Source: Sediminicola sp037203765 (lineage in GTDB: Bacteria > Bacteroidota > Bacteroidia > Flavobacteriales > Flavobacteriaceae). From it: 64,000 bases of DNA. Below, piece after piece: positions 1 to 8,460 of this stretch (position 1 is the first letter of the stretch; each line of letters begins with the position of its first letter). Under the pieces are notes generated by a model. That model searched no databases and was not told the DNA's origin. It saw only the letters and a program-made list of their open reading frames with translations. The position numbers and the translations under genes are program-made. The stretch spans positions 186,001 to 250,000 of the forward strand of contig NZ_JBBCAS010000006.1 in NCBI RefSeq assembly GCF_037203765.1, in the 5' to 3' direction.

Positions 1-600
1 GTATCCGGCTGCACTTCCCAGCGGATTCTGATCGGCAACCTTATAGGCCGCATCTATAAAATATAGGTCGTCCACAAGAGTTTCTGCATAGGCAGAAAAC
101 CAAAGTCCGAATGAAGAAGGCATGGCAATCTGCAAATGGGTATATCCCGGTAGCAAAACATCTTTGTGCTGTTCGGCCAACTTTAGCAGCAGGTTGAACA
201 ATTCTTGGGTCATTCCTTTGATTTCAGAAAGCTCATTTTTTAGATACAGGTGCATGGCCACCAAGACCTGATCATTCCTGGATCGTGCCGTGTGGATCTT
301 TTTTCCGGTATCCCCTAGTTTTTCGGTCAGTACGTATTCGATCTTCGAATGCATGTCCTCAAAAGAGTCCTCAATGGTGAATTTTCCAGATTCAATGGAT
401 TGGTTGATATGATCCAATTCTGTGCATAGGGCCTGGGTCTCTTCTTTGGTCAACAATCCTATTTTGCCCAACATTTTTGCATGGGCCTTGGAAGCGATTA
501 CGTCGTATTTGGCCAACACCAAATCCAGTTCCCTGTCATTGCCCACTGTAAAATGGTCTATTTTCTTATCCGTACTAAATCCTTTGTCCCAAAGTTTCAT
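1..600 (-). CDS. argH: Argininosuccinate lyase, 3' end cut by window edge
   Basis: Last step of arginine synthesis: splits argininosuccinate into arginine and fumarate in the cytoplasm. The first 200 codons are present, starting at the ATG at 600-598. They contain the lyase hallmarks KIHTARSRNDQV and PGYTHLQIAMPSSFG, and the fragment stops at QNPLGSAAGY, just short of the rest of the catalytic region. It is the last gene seen in the arginine operon, 62 bp after argE. The C-terminal part, including the fumarase/aspartase signature loop, lies outside the window, so integrity of the full gene cannot be judged. Confidence 0.96.
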   Translation of the reverse strand, partial: MKLWDKGFSTDKKIDHFTVGNDRELDLVLAKYDVIASKAHAKMLGKIGLLTKEETQALCTELDHINQSIESGKFTIEDSFEDMHSKIEYVLTEKLGDTGKKIHTARSRNDQVLVAMHLYLKNELSEIKGMTQELFNLLLKLAEQHKDVLLPGYTHLQIAMPSSFGLWFSAYAETLVDDLYFIDAAYKVADQNPLGSAAGY

Positions 601-662
601 ATGTTATTGTTTTCAGGTTTTCGATGTATCCTAAATCATCCGTTTTTAAATCTTGTGCACTG

Positions 663-1733
663 TTAGTGCAGGAATCCTTCTAAAATTTTAATATACAAAT
701 CTATCCCCTCTTCAATCTCATCTACATAGATAAATTCATCGGCAGAATGAGATCTGGTGCTGTCACCAGGTCCCAATTTCAAGGATTGACAGCTCAGGGC
801 CGCTTGGTCCGATAGGGTTGGGGACCCGTAAGTGCTTCTTCCCAATTTTATCCCGGATTGTACCAAGGGATGATTTTTGTCTATGGAAGAGGAATTGAGT
901 CGAAGTGAGCGTGCCTTTATCGCACAAGGGGCCTCCTTGGAGAGTATATCGGCAATCTCTTTATTGCTGTAGCGGTCATTTACCCGTACATCCACCACTA
1001 GATCCACTTTTGCAGGAACCACATTGTGCTGACTTCCGGCATTTATTTGGGTAACGGTAAGTTTTACCTCTCCCAGGGCTTCGGAAACTTTTTCAAAGGA
1101 ATAGTTCTGAAACCACTGCAGTACTTCAATGGTATTGTATATGGCATTATCGGTATTGGGATGTGCCGCATGGGAGGGGGTGCCTTTTACTTCGGCATCA
1201 AAAACCACCAATCCTTTTTCCGCTATGGCCAGGTTCATCAAGGTAGGTTCTCCCACAATGGCCACATCAATATGTGGTAAAATTGGCAGCATACTGTTAA
1301 GACCATTGGGCCCAGAACTTTCTTCCTCTGCGGAAGCCACTATGATGATGTTGTGGTTGAGGTCTTCTTTCTCATAAAAGTGGGTAAAAGTAGCTATCAA
1401 GGAAACCAAGCACCCTCCGGCATCATTACTGCCCAGGCCAAATAATTTGCCGTCCTCAATATGGGGGTGGAATGGGTCCTTCGTGTAGGCCGAGTTTGGT
1501 TTTACCGTGTCATGATGTGAATTCAGTAGCAAGGTAGGTTTGCTTTCATCATAGTATTTGTTGAAAGCGTATACATTATTTTTCTCCCTTTTGAACGCAA
1601 TATCAAAAGAAGAAAACCAAGCTTCAATGGCATCGGCAGTTTGACCCTCTTCCGAGGAAAAAGATGGTATGGAGATCAATTGGTGTAAAAGGGCAATTGC
1701 TTTATCTGTCAGTTGTTTTTGGGCCATGCTCAT
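663..1733 (-). CDS. argE: M20 family N-acyl-ornithine/citrulline deacylase (ArgE-type)
   Basis: Zinc-dependent M20 amidohydrolase, 356 aa, expected to remove the N-acyl group from the citrulline (or ornithine) intermediate late in arginine synthesis. Visible metal and catalytic motifs are NSHHDTVKP, GLGSNDAGG, the EEES pair, GEPT, and a C-terminal RSHSADEF. The start at 1733 overlaps the argB stop as ATGA, implying translational coupling and favouring this ATG over the one two codons later. Because the transcarbamylase of this operon is the N-acyl type, the natural substrate is probably N-succinyl- or N-acetylcitrulline; the sequence does not decide which. A DapE-like role is less likely given the position. 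Confidence 0.92.
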   Translation of the reverse strand: MSMAQKQLTDKAIALLHQLISIPSFSSEEGQTADAIEAWFSSFDIAFKREKNNVYAFNKYYDESKPTLLLNSHHDTVKPNSAYTKDPFHPHIEDGKLFGLGSNDAGGCLVSLIATFTHFYEKEDLNHNIIIVASAEEESSGPNGLNSMLPILPHIDVAIVGEPTLMNLAIAEKGLVVFDAEVKGTPSHAAHPNTDNAIYNTIEVLQWFQNYSFEKVSEALGEVKLTVTQINAGSQHNVVPAKVDLVVDVRVNDRYSNKEIADILSKEAPCAIKARSLRLNSSSIDKNHPLVQSGIKLGRSTYGSPTLSDQAALSCQSLKLGPGDSTRSHSADEFIYVDEIEEGIDLYIKILEGFLH

Positions 1734-2509
1734 AATGTTATGGTTGTAAATAAGGTCGAATTAGGTTGTAACATGGAAATATCGCCTATACAGACCTTGC
1801 TCACTTTTTTGTTCAGGGCATGAAAGCAATTCTCCATTTTTGGCAGCATGCCATCGGCAATAATTTTTTGGTCCAATAAATCTTGGTAGGATTTGGTGTT
1901 GATATGCTTTACTACGGAATCATCTTTGGCTATATCCAGTAATACCCCCTTTTTTTCAAAGCAGTAGTACAAGGTTGTTTCATAGAGCGTACTCATCCCA
2001 ATGGCAATTTCTGAGGCAATGGTATCGGCATTGGTATTCAATAGTTGTCCTTTTCCATTATGGGTAATGGCACAGAATACAGGTACTAACCCAGAGGTCA
2101 GGAGGGCGTTTATGGTGTTGGCGTTTATGCCGTCCACATCCCCGGCATACCCGTAGTCTATAGTTTTTACGGGCCGCTTATGGGCTTGAATGGTATTGCC
2201 ATCGGCACCGCTGAGACCAATGGCATTACAATTGTTGGCCTGCAATTGAGCCACAATGTTTTTATTGGCCAGGCCGCCATAGACCATGGTGATTACTTTT
2301 AAGCTTTCCTCGTCCGTAATTCTTCTTCCGCCGACCAACTGGGATTTTATGCCTAATTTCTCCGCTAATTGAGTGGCCAGTTTGCCACCACCATGGACTA
2401 AAATTTTAAGGCCCTCCATGGCAGAAAAAGCACTGAGAAATCTGGACAGTTCACTTTCGTCTTCTATAACGTTCCCTCCGATTTTTATAATGGACAATTT
2501 TTGTTTCAT
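1730..2509 (-). CDS. argB: N-acyl-glutamate kinase (acetylglutamate kinase family)
   Basis: Amino acid kinase of 259 aa that phosphorylates the gamma-carboxylate of N-acylglutamate, the second step of arginine synthesis. The N-terminal KIGGNV and LVHGGGKLA nucleotide/substrate loops, the GLSGADG segment and the late ADGMLPKMENC motif are all characteristic of ArgB. The length is normal for the short, non-feedback-regulated form; there is no N-terminal helix extension of the arginine-inhibited hexameric type. In Bacteroides the pathway runs through succinylated intermediates, so the substrate here may be N-succinylglutamate (inference). It couples by a 4-bp overlap to argE and follows argF' after a 70-bp gap. 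Confidence 0.95.
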   Translation of the reverse strand: MKQKLSIIKIGGNVIEDESELSRFLSAFSAMEGLKILVHGGGKLATQLAEKLGIKSQLVGGRRITDEESLKVITMVYGGLANKNIVAQLQANNCNAIGLSGADGNTIQAHKRPVKTIDYGYAGDVDGINANTINALLTSGLVPVFCAITHNGKGQLLNTNADTIASEIAIGMSTLYETTLYYCFEKKGVLLDIAKDDSVVKHINTKSYQDLLDQKIIADGMLPKMENCFHALNKKVSKVCIGDISMLQPNSTLFTTITL

Positions 2510-2579
2510 GCTTTTGGTTTCTTGTTTCCTGCTCTTCTAGAGCTGTAATATGTTTTAATGGGGCATAACATCCATATGA

Positions 2580-3521
2580 TCAAGAAATACTTTCCAATAG
2601 CTTCTTGAGTGTTACTTGGGCTGCATAGGTCCGGTTGTTGGCCTGTTCAATGACCAATGATCGTTCGCTATCCAATACTTCATCTGCTACCACTACATTC
2701 CTACGTACGGGCAGACAGTGCATAAATTTCGCTTCGCCCAATTTTTTTAAGTTCATGGTCCATTTGGAATCCTTGTTGGTGATCTGTCCGTAATTGGTGT
2801 AATTGCTCCAGTTTTTGACGTATACAAAATCCGCGTTTTCCAGGGCTTTTTCCTGGTCATACTCAATGGTACAGCCTTGGGTTACCTTTTCGCTCAACTC
2901 ATAGCCCTTCGGGTGGGTAATGATGAAATCTGCCTCTTGTCGCTGCATCATTTCCACAAACGAATTTGCTACGGCATGGGGCAAGGCCCTAGGGTGTGGG
3001 GCCCAAGAAAGAACAATTTTTGGTTTTGGTTTGGTGTTGTGCTCTGCCAAGGTGATGGCATCTGCCAATGCCTGTAACGGATGTCCCACAGAACTTTCCA
3101 TATTCAGTATGGGTACAGTAGCAAATTTTTTAAATGATTCCAAGACTACTTCGGCCTCATCTTCCTCCTTATTGGTAAGGGATGCAAAAGCCCTAATACC
3201 TATAATGTCACAGTACTGGGAAATTACTTGGGCAGCTTCCTTTACATGTTCCGATGATCCTTGGTCCATAATTGTGCCATCCCCATATTCCAACGCCCAG
3301 CCCTCACTGCCAAAATTCATGACAATGACCTCCATGCCCAAGTTCATCGCTGCTTTCTGCGTGCTCAAACGGGTCCGAAGGCTGTTATTGAAAAAAAGCA
3401 ATCCTAGGGTTTTGTCTTTTCCCAGGGCTTTATCGCGTTTGGGATCTGCTTTCAGGGATCTTGCCTCCTCAACCCAATCGGGCAGGGAGTCAATATCTTT
3501 TAGGGATAGGTAATGTAACAT
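2580..3521 (-). CDS. argF': N-succinyl/N-acetylornithine carbamoyltransferase
   Basis: Transfers carbamoyl from carbamoyl phosphate to an N-acylated ornithine. The 313-aa protein has the carbamoyl phosphate loop FFNNSLRTRLSTQ (about residues 43-55), the GHPLQALAD segment and a late MHCLPVRR motif. This combination is that of the SOTCase/AOTCase branch, not classical OTCase or ATCase. Residue 90, just before Glu91-His92, is Ser. This position is Pro90 in the Bacteroides fragilis succinylornithine enzyme and Glu92 in the Xanthomonas acetylornithine enzyme. Published swaps at this site, as I recall, convert specificity, and Ser behaves like the succinyl type. It follows proB by 4 bp and precedes argB. 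Confidence 0.93.
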   Translation of the reverse strand: MLHYLSLKDIDSLPDWVEEARSLKADPKRDKALGKDKTLGLLFFNNSLRTRLSTQKAAMNLGMEVIVMNFGSEGWALEYGDGTIMDQGSSEHVKEAAQVISQYCDIIGIRAFASLTNKEEDEAEVVLESFKKFATVPILNMESSVGHPLQALADAITLAEHNTKPKPKIVLSWAPHPRALPHAVANSFVEMMQRQEADFIITHPKGYELSEKVTQGCTIEYDQEKALENADFVYVKNWSNYTNYGQITNKDSKWTMNLKKLGEAKFMHCLPVRRNVVVADEVLDSERSLVIEQANNRTYAAQVTLKKLLESIS

Positions 3522-3525
3522 GTCT

Positions 3526-4287
3526 TTATTTTATTTTGGTAAAATTGCTTTTATGGTTCAGGGCATCCAGAATGAAATTTTCCTTTAAGCCGTTTACGAT
3601 CCAGGTTTCTATATGGGCCTCGTTGGCGATGGTGGCCGCTTCAATTTTGGATTGCATGCCTCCAGTGCCCTTGGAGGATTTTAGTCCACTTACCTCCCTT
3701 TGGAGCACCCTAAGGTTGATCACCTCCTTGATTGTTTCGGGCTTGTTGTTTTCCAAGGACTCCTTGGTATAAATGCCATCCGTATTCGTGGCAATAATAA
3801 GCAGGTCCACATTCAAGAGGGCGGCGGTAAGCGCAGCCAATTTATCATTGTCCCCAAACTGTATTTCATCCGTGGCCACCGTATCGTTTTCGTTGATGAT
3901 GGGAATAAAGTTATTGCTTACCAACACGTTGATGGTATTGCAAATGTTCACCTTGGAAGCTTCCTTTTCAAAATCGGAATACGAAAGAAGGCACTGTGAG
4001 GTCAATAGTCCCAATTCCCTGAAGTTCTCTTGGAAAATCCGCATCAGGTGGGGCTGGCCGATAGCCGCCAATGCTTGCTTTACATTGATATCTGCACCAT
4101 TATGCTCCAATTTTACAAACTGCCTTGCGGCGGCAATAGCTCCGGAACTCACAATAATAAATTCATATTGGTCTTTTAATGCCGCTATCTGACGGGCAAT
4201 ATCCTCAATCTTCCCTCTGGAAATCTGATCGGTCTCCTTGGTCAGGGTATTGGTGCCAATTTTTATTAATATCCGTTTTTTATTCAT
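3526..4287 (-). CDS. proB: Glutamate 5-kinase, short form without PUA domain
   Basis: Phosphorylates glutamate to gamma-glutamyl phosphate, the first step of proline synthesis. At 253 aa it is only the amino acid kinase domain; the C-terminal PUA domain that makes many ProB proteins about 370 aa is missing, which is a known natural form. Motifs visible are KIGTNTL at the N-terminus, VSSGAIAAA, NENDTVATDEIQFGDND, TNTDGIYT and GTGGMQSKIEAA. It lies between argD (20-bp gap) and argF' (4-bp gap). Its usual partner proA (gamma-glutamyl phosphate reductase) is not in the operon, although proC is, so the reductase must be encoded elsewhere if proline is made this way. Confidence 0.93.
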   Translation of the reverse strand: MNKKRILIKIGTNTLTKETDQISRGKIEDIARQIAALKDQYEFIIVSSGAIAAARQFVKLEHNGADINVKQALAAIGQPHLMRIFQENFRELGLLTSQCLLSYSDFEKEASKVNICNTINVLVSNNFIPIINENDTVATDEIQFGDNDKLAALTAALLNVDLLIIATNTDGIYTKESLENNKPETIKEVINLRVLQREVSGLKSSKGTGGMQSKIEAATIANEAHIETWIVNGLKENFILDALNHKSNFTKIK

Positions 4288-4307
4288 CCGATATGTTGCT
4301 CTTCTGC

Positions 4308-5444
4308 TTATTGTCCTAATTTAAGTTCCTTTTGAAGGGCCTCAAAGAATAGATCGATTTGTTTTTTGGTAATATTCAAGGCAGGGAGAATCCTTAATAC
4401 ACGCTTGTCCTTTGCTCCTCCGGTAAAAAGATGTTGGTTATAGATCAGTTTTTTGCGTAGTTCGGATACATCAAAATCGAATTCCAAGCCCAACATTAGG
4501 CCTTTTCCTTTGACTCTCTTTACCTGAGGAATCTTTGCTGCCTCGGATTTGAAATATTCATATAATTTGTTGGTGTTCTCTATGAGGAATTCTTGTTCAA
4601 TGACCTCCAATACGGCCAATGCTGCTGCACATGCCAAATGATTGCCACCAAAGGTGGTGCCCAAAAGGCCGTAGGATGCTTTGATGCTTTCGTGGATCAA
4701 AACGCCACCAATGGGGAACCCGTTGCCCATGCCCTTCGCAATCGTTATGATGTCGGGCTGGATATCATGATGTTGGAACGCAAAAAATTTGCCACTTCGG
4801 CCGTAACCGGACTGTACCTCGTCTGCTATCAAAAGTACTTGGTGTTCCTTGCATAGGGCTGCAATAGCCTGATAAAATTCTGTGGTGGGCTCGTCCAGTC
4901 CCCCAACGCCCTGAATGGCTTCCAGGATCACCGCACAGACGTCACCTTGTTCAATTTCTTTGGTAAAGGCCTCAAGATCATCAAAAGGCAAAAATGTGAC
5001 TTTTTGTTGCTGGTTGATGGGCGCATTTATTTTGAGGTCGTCCGTCGCCGCTACAGCCGCAGAAGTCCTACCATGAAAGCTATTGTGAAATGCCAATACC
5101 CTTGATTTGCCCGTTTGGAAAGAAGCTAATTTCAAGGCATTCTCATTGGCTTCTGCCCCAGAATTGCACAAGAAAAGGTTGTAATCCTCGCATTCGGACA
5201 GTTTTCCCAATTTTTCTGCCAATTCGCACTGCAAAGGATTTTGTATGGCATTGCTGTAAAACCCGATCTGATCCAATTGTTCCTTGATGCGCCTTACATA
5301 ATGAGGGTGCGAATGGCCAATGGAGATTACCGCGTGTCCTCCATAAAAATCAAGGTATTTCTGGCCTTTGTCATCGGTCACAACAATACCCTTGGCGGTC
5401 ACTGGGGTTACGTTATAAAGTGGATAAACATCAAATAGGTTCAT
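4308..5444 (-). CDS. argD: N-acyl-ornithine aminotransferase (PLP class III)
   Basis: Converts N-acylglutamate semialdehyde to N-acylornithine using glutamate as amino donor. The 378-aa protein is a fold type I, class III aminotransferase: phosphate-binding NSGAEAN at 94-100, the cofactor Asp in LIADEVQSGYGR (Asp208), and the Schiff-base lysine Lys237 in TIAKGMGNGFPIGG. Length is slightly short of the 400 aa usual for ArgD but all motifs are present. It is 2 bp downstream of proC and 20 bp upstream of proB. Ornithine-delta-aminotransferase is the main alternative, but its position inside an otherwise complete arg operon argues for ArgD. Confidence 0.94.
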   Translation of the reverse strand: MNLFDVYPLYNVTPVTAKGIVVTDDKGQKYLDFYGGHAVISIGHSHPHYVRRIKEQLDQIGFYSNAIQNPLQCELAEKLGKLSECEDYNLFLCNSGAEANENALKLASFQTGKSRVLAFHNSFHGRTSAAVAATDDLKINAPINQQQKVTFLPFDDLEAFTKEIEQGDVCAVILEAIQGVGGLDEPTTEFYQAIAALCKEHQVLLIADEVQSGYGRSGKFFAFQHHDIQPDIITIAKGMGNGFPIGGVLIHESIKASYGLLGTTFGGNHLACAAALAVLEVIEQEFLIENTNKLYEYFKSEAAKIPQVKRVKGKGLMLGLEFDFDVSELRKKLIYNQHLFTGGAKDKRVLRILPALNITKKQIDLFFEALQKELKLGQ

Positions 5445-5446
5445 TG

Positions 5447-6244
5447 TTATTCTCTTTTAATTTGATTGATCTTTTCATAGGAAGCCACTATACCCTGGAT
5501 AAGGGAGGAGCTCAATCCTTGGTGTTCCATTTCGTTCAGTCCCTGAATGGTACACCCCCTTGGGGTAGTCACCCTGTCTATCTCCTCTTCCGGATGGTTG
5601 CCCGAAGCGATGAGCAATTGGGCAGCTCCATTGCAGGTATGCATGGCCAGTTCTTGAGCCTCTTTGGCATCAAACCCCAATTGAATGGCGCCTTGTGTGG
5701 TGGCCCTGATAAGCCGCATCCAAAAAGCGATGCCACTGGCACAAATTACCGTGGCCGCTTGCATCTGACCTTCAGGAATGACCATGGAATGCCCCATTCT
5801 GTTGAAGATGGTTCTGGCAAGTTCAATTTTTTCCTGACCCTTTTCATTGCCACAGATACAGGTCATGGACTGGCCTACCGAAATTGCAGTATTGGGCATA
5901 CTTCGAATGATGTAGTTGTCCTTTCCAATGACTTTTTCTATACGGTCAATGCTAAAGCCGGTTATGGTGGAAATAAGGATATGCCGTTGGGTGAAATGTC
6001 CTTTCAGGTTTTCTAGCAAACCCTCAAAATGGACAGGTTGTACGGCAAATATTATGATGTCCGAATTTTTTAGAGCTTCCGTGTTATCCTTGGTTACGGT
6101 GACATTCCCATAGGATTCAAGGGCTTTAATCTGGGTTATATCTCTTTTTGTGAGGTATATGGAGGATATTCCGTCATTTGTGCTCAATAATCCTTTGGCT
6201 ATGGACAAACCTAGATTTCCCGCCCCAATAATGGCTACTTTCAT
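5447..6244 (-). CDS. proC: Pyrroline-5-carboxylate reductase
   Basis: Reduces delta-1-pyrroline-5-carboxylate to proline with NAD(P)H. The 265-aa protein opens with the Rossmann loop IIGAGNLGLSIAKGL and contains the family segments VQPVHFEGLL, STITGFSID, RSMPNTAISVGQS and the C-terminal TTPRGCTIQGLNEME, the usual ProC signature. It sits between argC (58-bp gap) and argD (2-bp gap), so arginine and proline genes share one transcript. Having proB and proC but no proA in the same run is unusual. All key motifs are intact and no frameshift is seen. Confidence 0.95.
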   Translation of the reverse strand: MKVAIIGAGNLGLSIAKGLLSTNDGISSIYLTKRDITQIKALESYGNVTVTKDNTEALKNSDIIIFAVQPVHFEGLLENLKGHFTQRHILISTITGFSIDRIEKVIGKDNYIIRSMPNTAISVGQSMTCICGNEKGQEKIELARTIFNRMGHSMVIPEGQMQAATVICASGIAFWMRLIRATTQGAIQLGFDAKEAQELAMHTCNGAAQLLIASGNHPEEEIDRVTTPRGCTIQGLNEMEHQGLSSSLIQGIVASYEKINQIKRE

Positions 6245-6302
6245 TTTTTGATTGGTTTATGCGTGTATGATCACAACACTTTATTATCTATAATTGGATG
6301 GT

Positions 6303-7277
6303 TTAAAATACCCCTGCTTTTAGTTGTAGACCTTCCGTCTCGTCAAAACCGAGCATCAGGTTCATGTTTTGTACGGCCTGACCGGATGCTCCTTTTAATA
6401 AATTATCGATCACCGAAGTAACAAGAAGAATATTGTTGTGTTTATGCAGATGGATATGGCAATAATTTGTGTTCACCACCTGCTTCAAACTAATCTCATC
6501 CTCAGAGACCTGGGTAAACAGGGCCTTGGCATAGAACTTTTGATACAATGAATAGGCATCTGTTAGACTTCCCTCATAATGCGTATAGGCAGTGGCAAAA
6601 ATCCCGCGGGTGAAATTACCCCTACTGGGCAAGAAGATCAGGTCTCCCGCATTGTTCTGAAGGGAATGAAGACTTTCATTGATTTCTCCAAGATGCTGGT
6701 GGGTAAATGGCTTATACCAAGACACATTGTTGGTCCTCCAGCTGAAATGTGAGGTTGCCGTAAGACCAACCCCCGCCCCAGTGCTCCCGGTAACGGCATT
6801 TACATGTACCGTATGCTCCAGAGCTCCTGCATCCGCCAAAGGCAAAAGGGCCAATTGGATGGCTGTAGCGAAACACCCTGGATTAGCAACGTGATTTGCA
6901 TTTCTAATGGATTCCCTGTTCAATTCAGGAAGCCCATAGATAAAATTCTTGCCAATGAAATTCGCATCGGCATGTAATCTGAAATCGTTGCTCAGATCTA
7001 TAATTTTGGTATCGGCAGAAAACGGGTGCTCTTTAAGAAAGGAGGTAGAATTCCCATGCCCCAAGCAAAGAAATACCACATCCACATTTAAATTGACCTC
7101 TCCCGTAAACTCGATGCCAGTAACTCCCAAAAGATCGGGGTGTGCGGTGGATACTTTTTTGCCCGCCCTTGTTGTACTGTAAATAAAATCGATGCTCACT
7201 TTGGGATGGTTCAAAAGGATTCTGGTCAGTTCACCCCCCGTATATCCCGATCCGCCTATAATTCCCGCTCTAATCAT
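6303..7277 (-). CDS. argC: N-acyl-gamma-glutamyl-phosphate reductase
   Basis: NADPH-dependent reduction of N-acylglutamyl phosphate to the semialdehyde, the third step of arginine synthesis. The 324-aa protein has the nucleotide loop GIIGGSGYTGGEL at the N-terminus, LSNDFRL, and the catalytic cysteine Cys135 in HVANPGCFAT, followed by VTGSTGAGVG. Its length matches type 1 ArgC. Its start codon lies 8 bp inside the end of argG, showing tight coupling. No unusual substitution is seen. Confidence 0.95.
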   Translation of the reverse strand: MIRAGIIGGSGYTGGELTRILLNHPKVSIDFIYSTTRAGKKVSTAHPDLLGVTGIEFTGEVNLNVDVVFLCLGHGNSTSFLKEHPFSADTKIIDLSNDFRLHADANFIGKNFIYGLPELNRESIRNANHVANPGCFATAIQLALLPLADAGALEHTVHVNAVTGSTGAGVGLTATSHFSWRTNNVSWYKPFTHQHLGEINESLHSLQNNAGDLIFLPSRGNFTRGIFATAYTHYEGSLTDAYSLYQKFYAKALFTQVSEDEISLKQVVNTNYCHIHLHKHNNILLVTSVIDNLLKGASGQAVQNMNLMLGFDETEGLQLKAGVF

Positions 7278-8460
7278 ATCCGTTGTTAACGTGGTTAAAT
7301 ATTTTTCCGGCGTTGGATAATATCTTGATAAATCCTTTGGCGTCCTCAGCGGTCCAGCCTTTGTTCATTTCTCCATAGCTGCCGAAAGAAGCATTCATCA
7401 GATCGTGCTTGGATTCTATTCCATTCAGTTGGAAACGATAAGGGTGGAGGCTTACAAGGACATCTCCCGAAACGTATTTCTGGGTGTCGGTCAAAAAGAC
7501 CTCGATATTTCTCATAACCTCGTCCAAATAATTCCCTTCATGCAATAGCATACCATAAAAGTTTCCTTGTTGCTCTTTCTGGAATTGTTGCCATTTGCTC
7601 AAGGTGTGTTTTTCCAACAAATGGTGGGCCTTGATAATTATAAGGGAGGCTGGTGCTTCAAAGCCTACCCTGCCTTTTATGCCAATAATGGTATCTCCAA
7701 CATGTATATCCCTGCCTATGGCATATTTCGATGCCAGTTCGTTTAAGGCGATAATATTGTTCACGGGAGTGTTCCCATTGCCATTGATGGCTACCAGCTC
7801 ACCCTTTTTAAAGGTGAGTTTAACTTCCGTTGGATCTGTTTCTTGTAACTGACTGGGATAGGCGTTGTCCGGTAATGCGGCATAGGATGTCAGCGTCTCC
7901 TCTCCACCAACAGAGGTGCCCCATAGGCCACGATTGATGGAATATTTGGCTTTTGCCCATGGGTAATCTACCCCGTTTTCTTTAAGATATGCTATCTCAG
8001 CCTCCCGTGATAGTTTGTGGTCCCTAATAGGGGTGATGATCTCAATTTCTGGGGCTATGATTTGAAATATCATATCGAACCTCACTTGATCGTTACCGGC
8101 CCCGGTGCTGCCATGGGCAATATATGAAGCACCAATTTTTTTGGCATGGTTCACTATTTCTATGGCCTGCACAATTCGTTCGGCACTAACAGAGAGGGGG
8201 TAGGTATTGTTTTTGAGAACATTACCGAAGATCAAATATTTGACCACCTTCTCATAAAATGTCTGAACGGCATCAATGGAGGTATAGGTGGATGCTCCCA
8301 GTTCCAATGCTTTTTCCTCGATATTGGCTATTTCCTCTTTTGAAAATCCGCCGGTATTGACACTTACTGCGTGTACTTCAAATCCTTGGTCCTTTGATAG
8401 ATATTTTGCACAATAAGATGTGTCCAGTCCACCACTATAGGCTAATACTAATTTTTTCAT
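7270..8460 (-). CDS. argG: Argininosuccinate synthase
   Basis: ATP-dependent condensation of citrulline with aspartate to argininosuccinate. The 396-aa protein starts with the PP-loop LAYSGGLDTSYC (SGGLDTS at 9-15), and also shows HGSTGAGNDQVRFD, PIRDHKLSREAEI and KYSINRGLWG, all characteristic of the family. It is the second gene of the operon. Its start overlaps the stop of the upstream GNAT gene by 4 bp and its end overlaps argC by 8 bp, an arrangement expected for coordinated expression from the promoter at 9255-9288. Confidence 0.95.
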   Translation of the reverse strand: MKKLVLAYSGGLDTSYCAKYLSKDQGFEVHAVSVNTGGFSKEEIANIEEKALELGASTYTSIDAVQTFYEKVVKYLIFGNVLKNNTYPLSVSAERIVQAIEIVNHAKKIGASYIAHGSTGAGNDQVRFDMIFQIIAPEIEIITPIRDHKLSREAEIAYLKENGVDYPWAKAKYSINRGLWGTSVGGEETLTSYAALPDNAYPSQLQETDPTEVKLTFKKGELVAINGNGNTPVNNIIALNELASKYAIGRDIHVGDTIIGIKGRVGFEAPASLIIIKAHHLLEKHTLSKWQQFQKEQQGNFYGMLLHEGNYLDEVMRNIEVFLTDTQKYVSGDVLVSLHPYRFQLNGIESKHDLMNASFGSYGEMNKGWTAEDAKGFIKILSNAGKIFNHVNNGYD

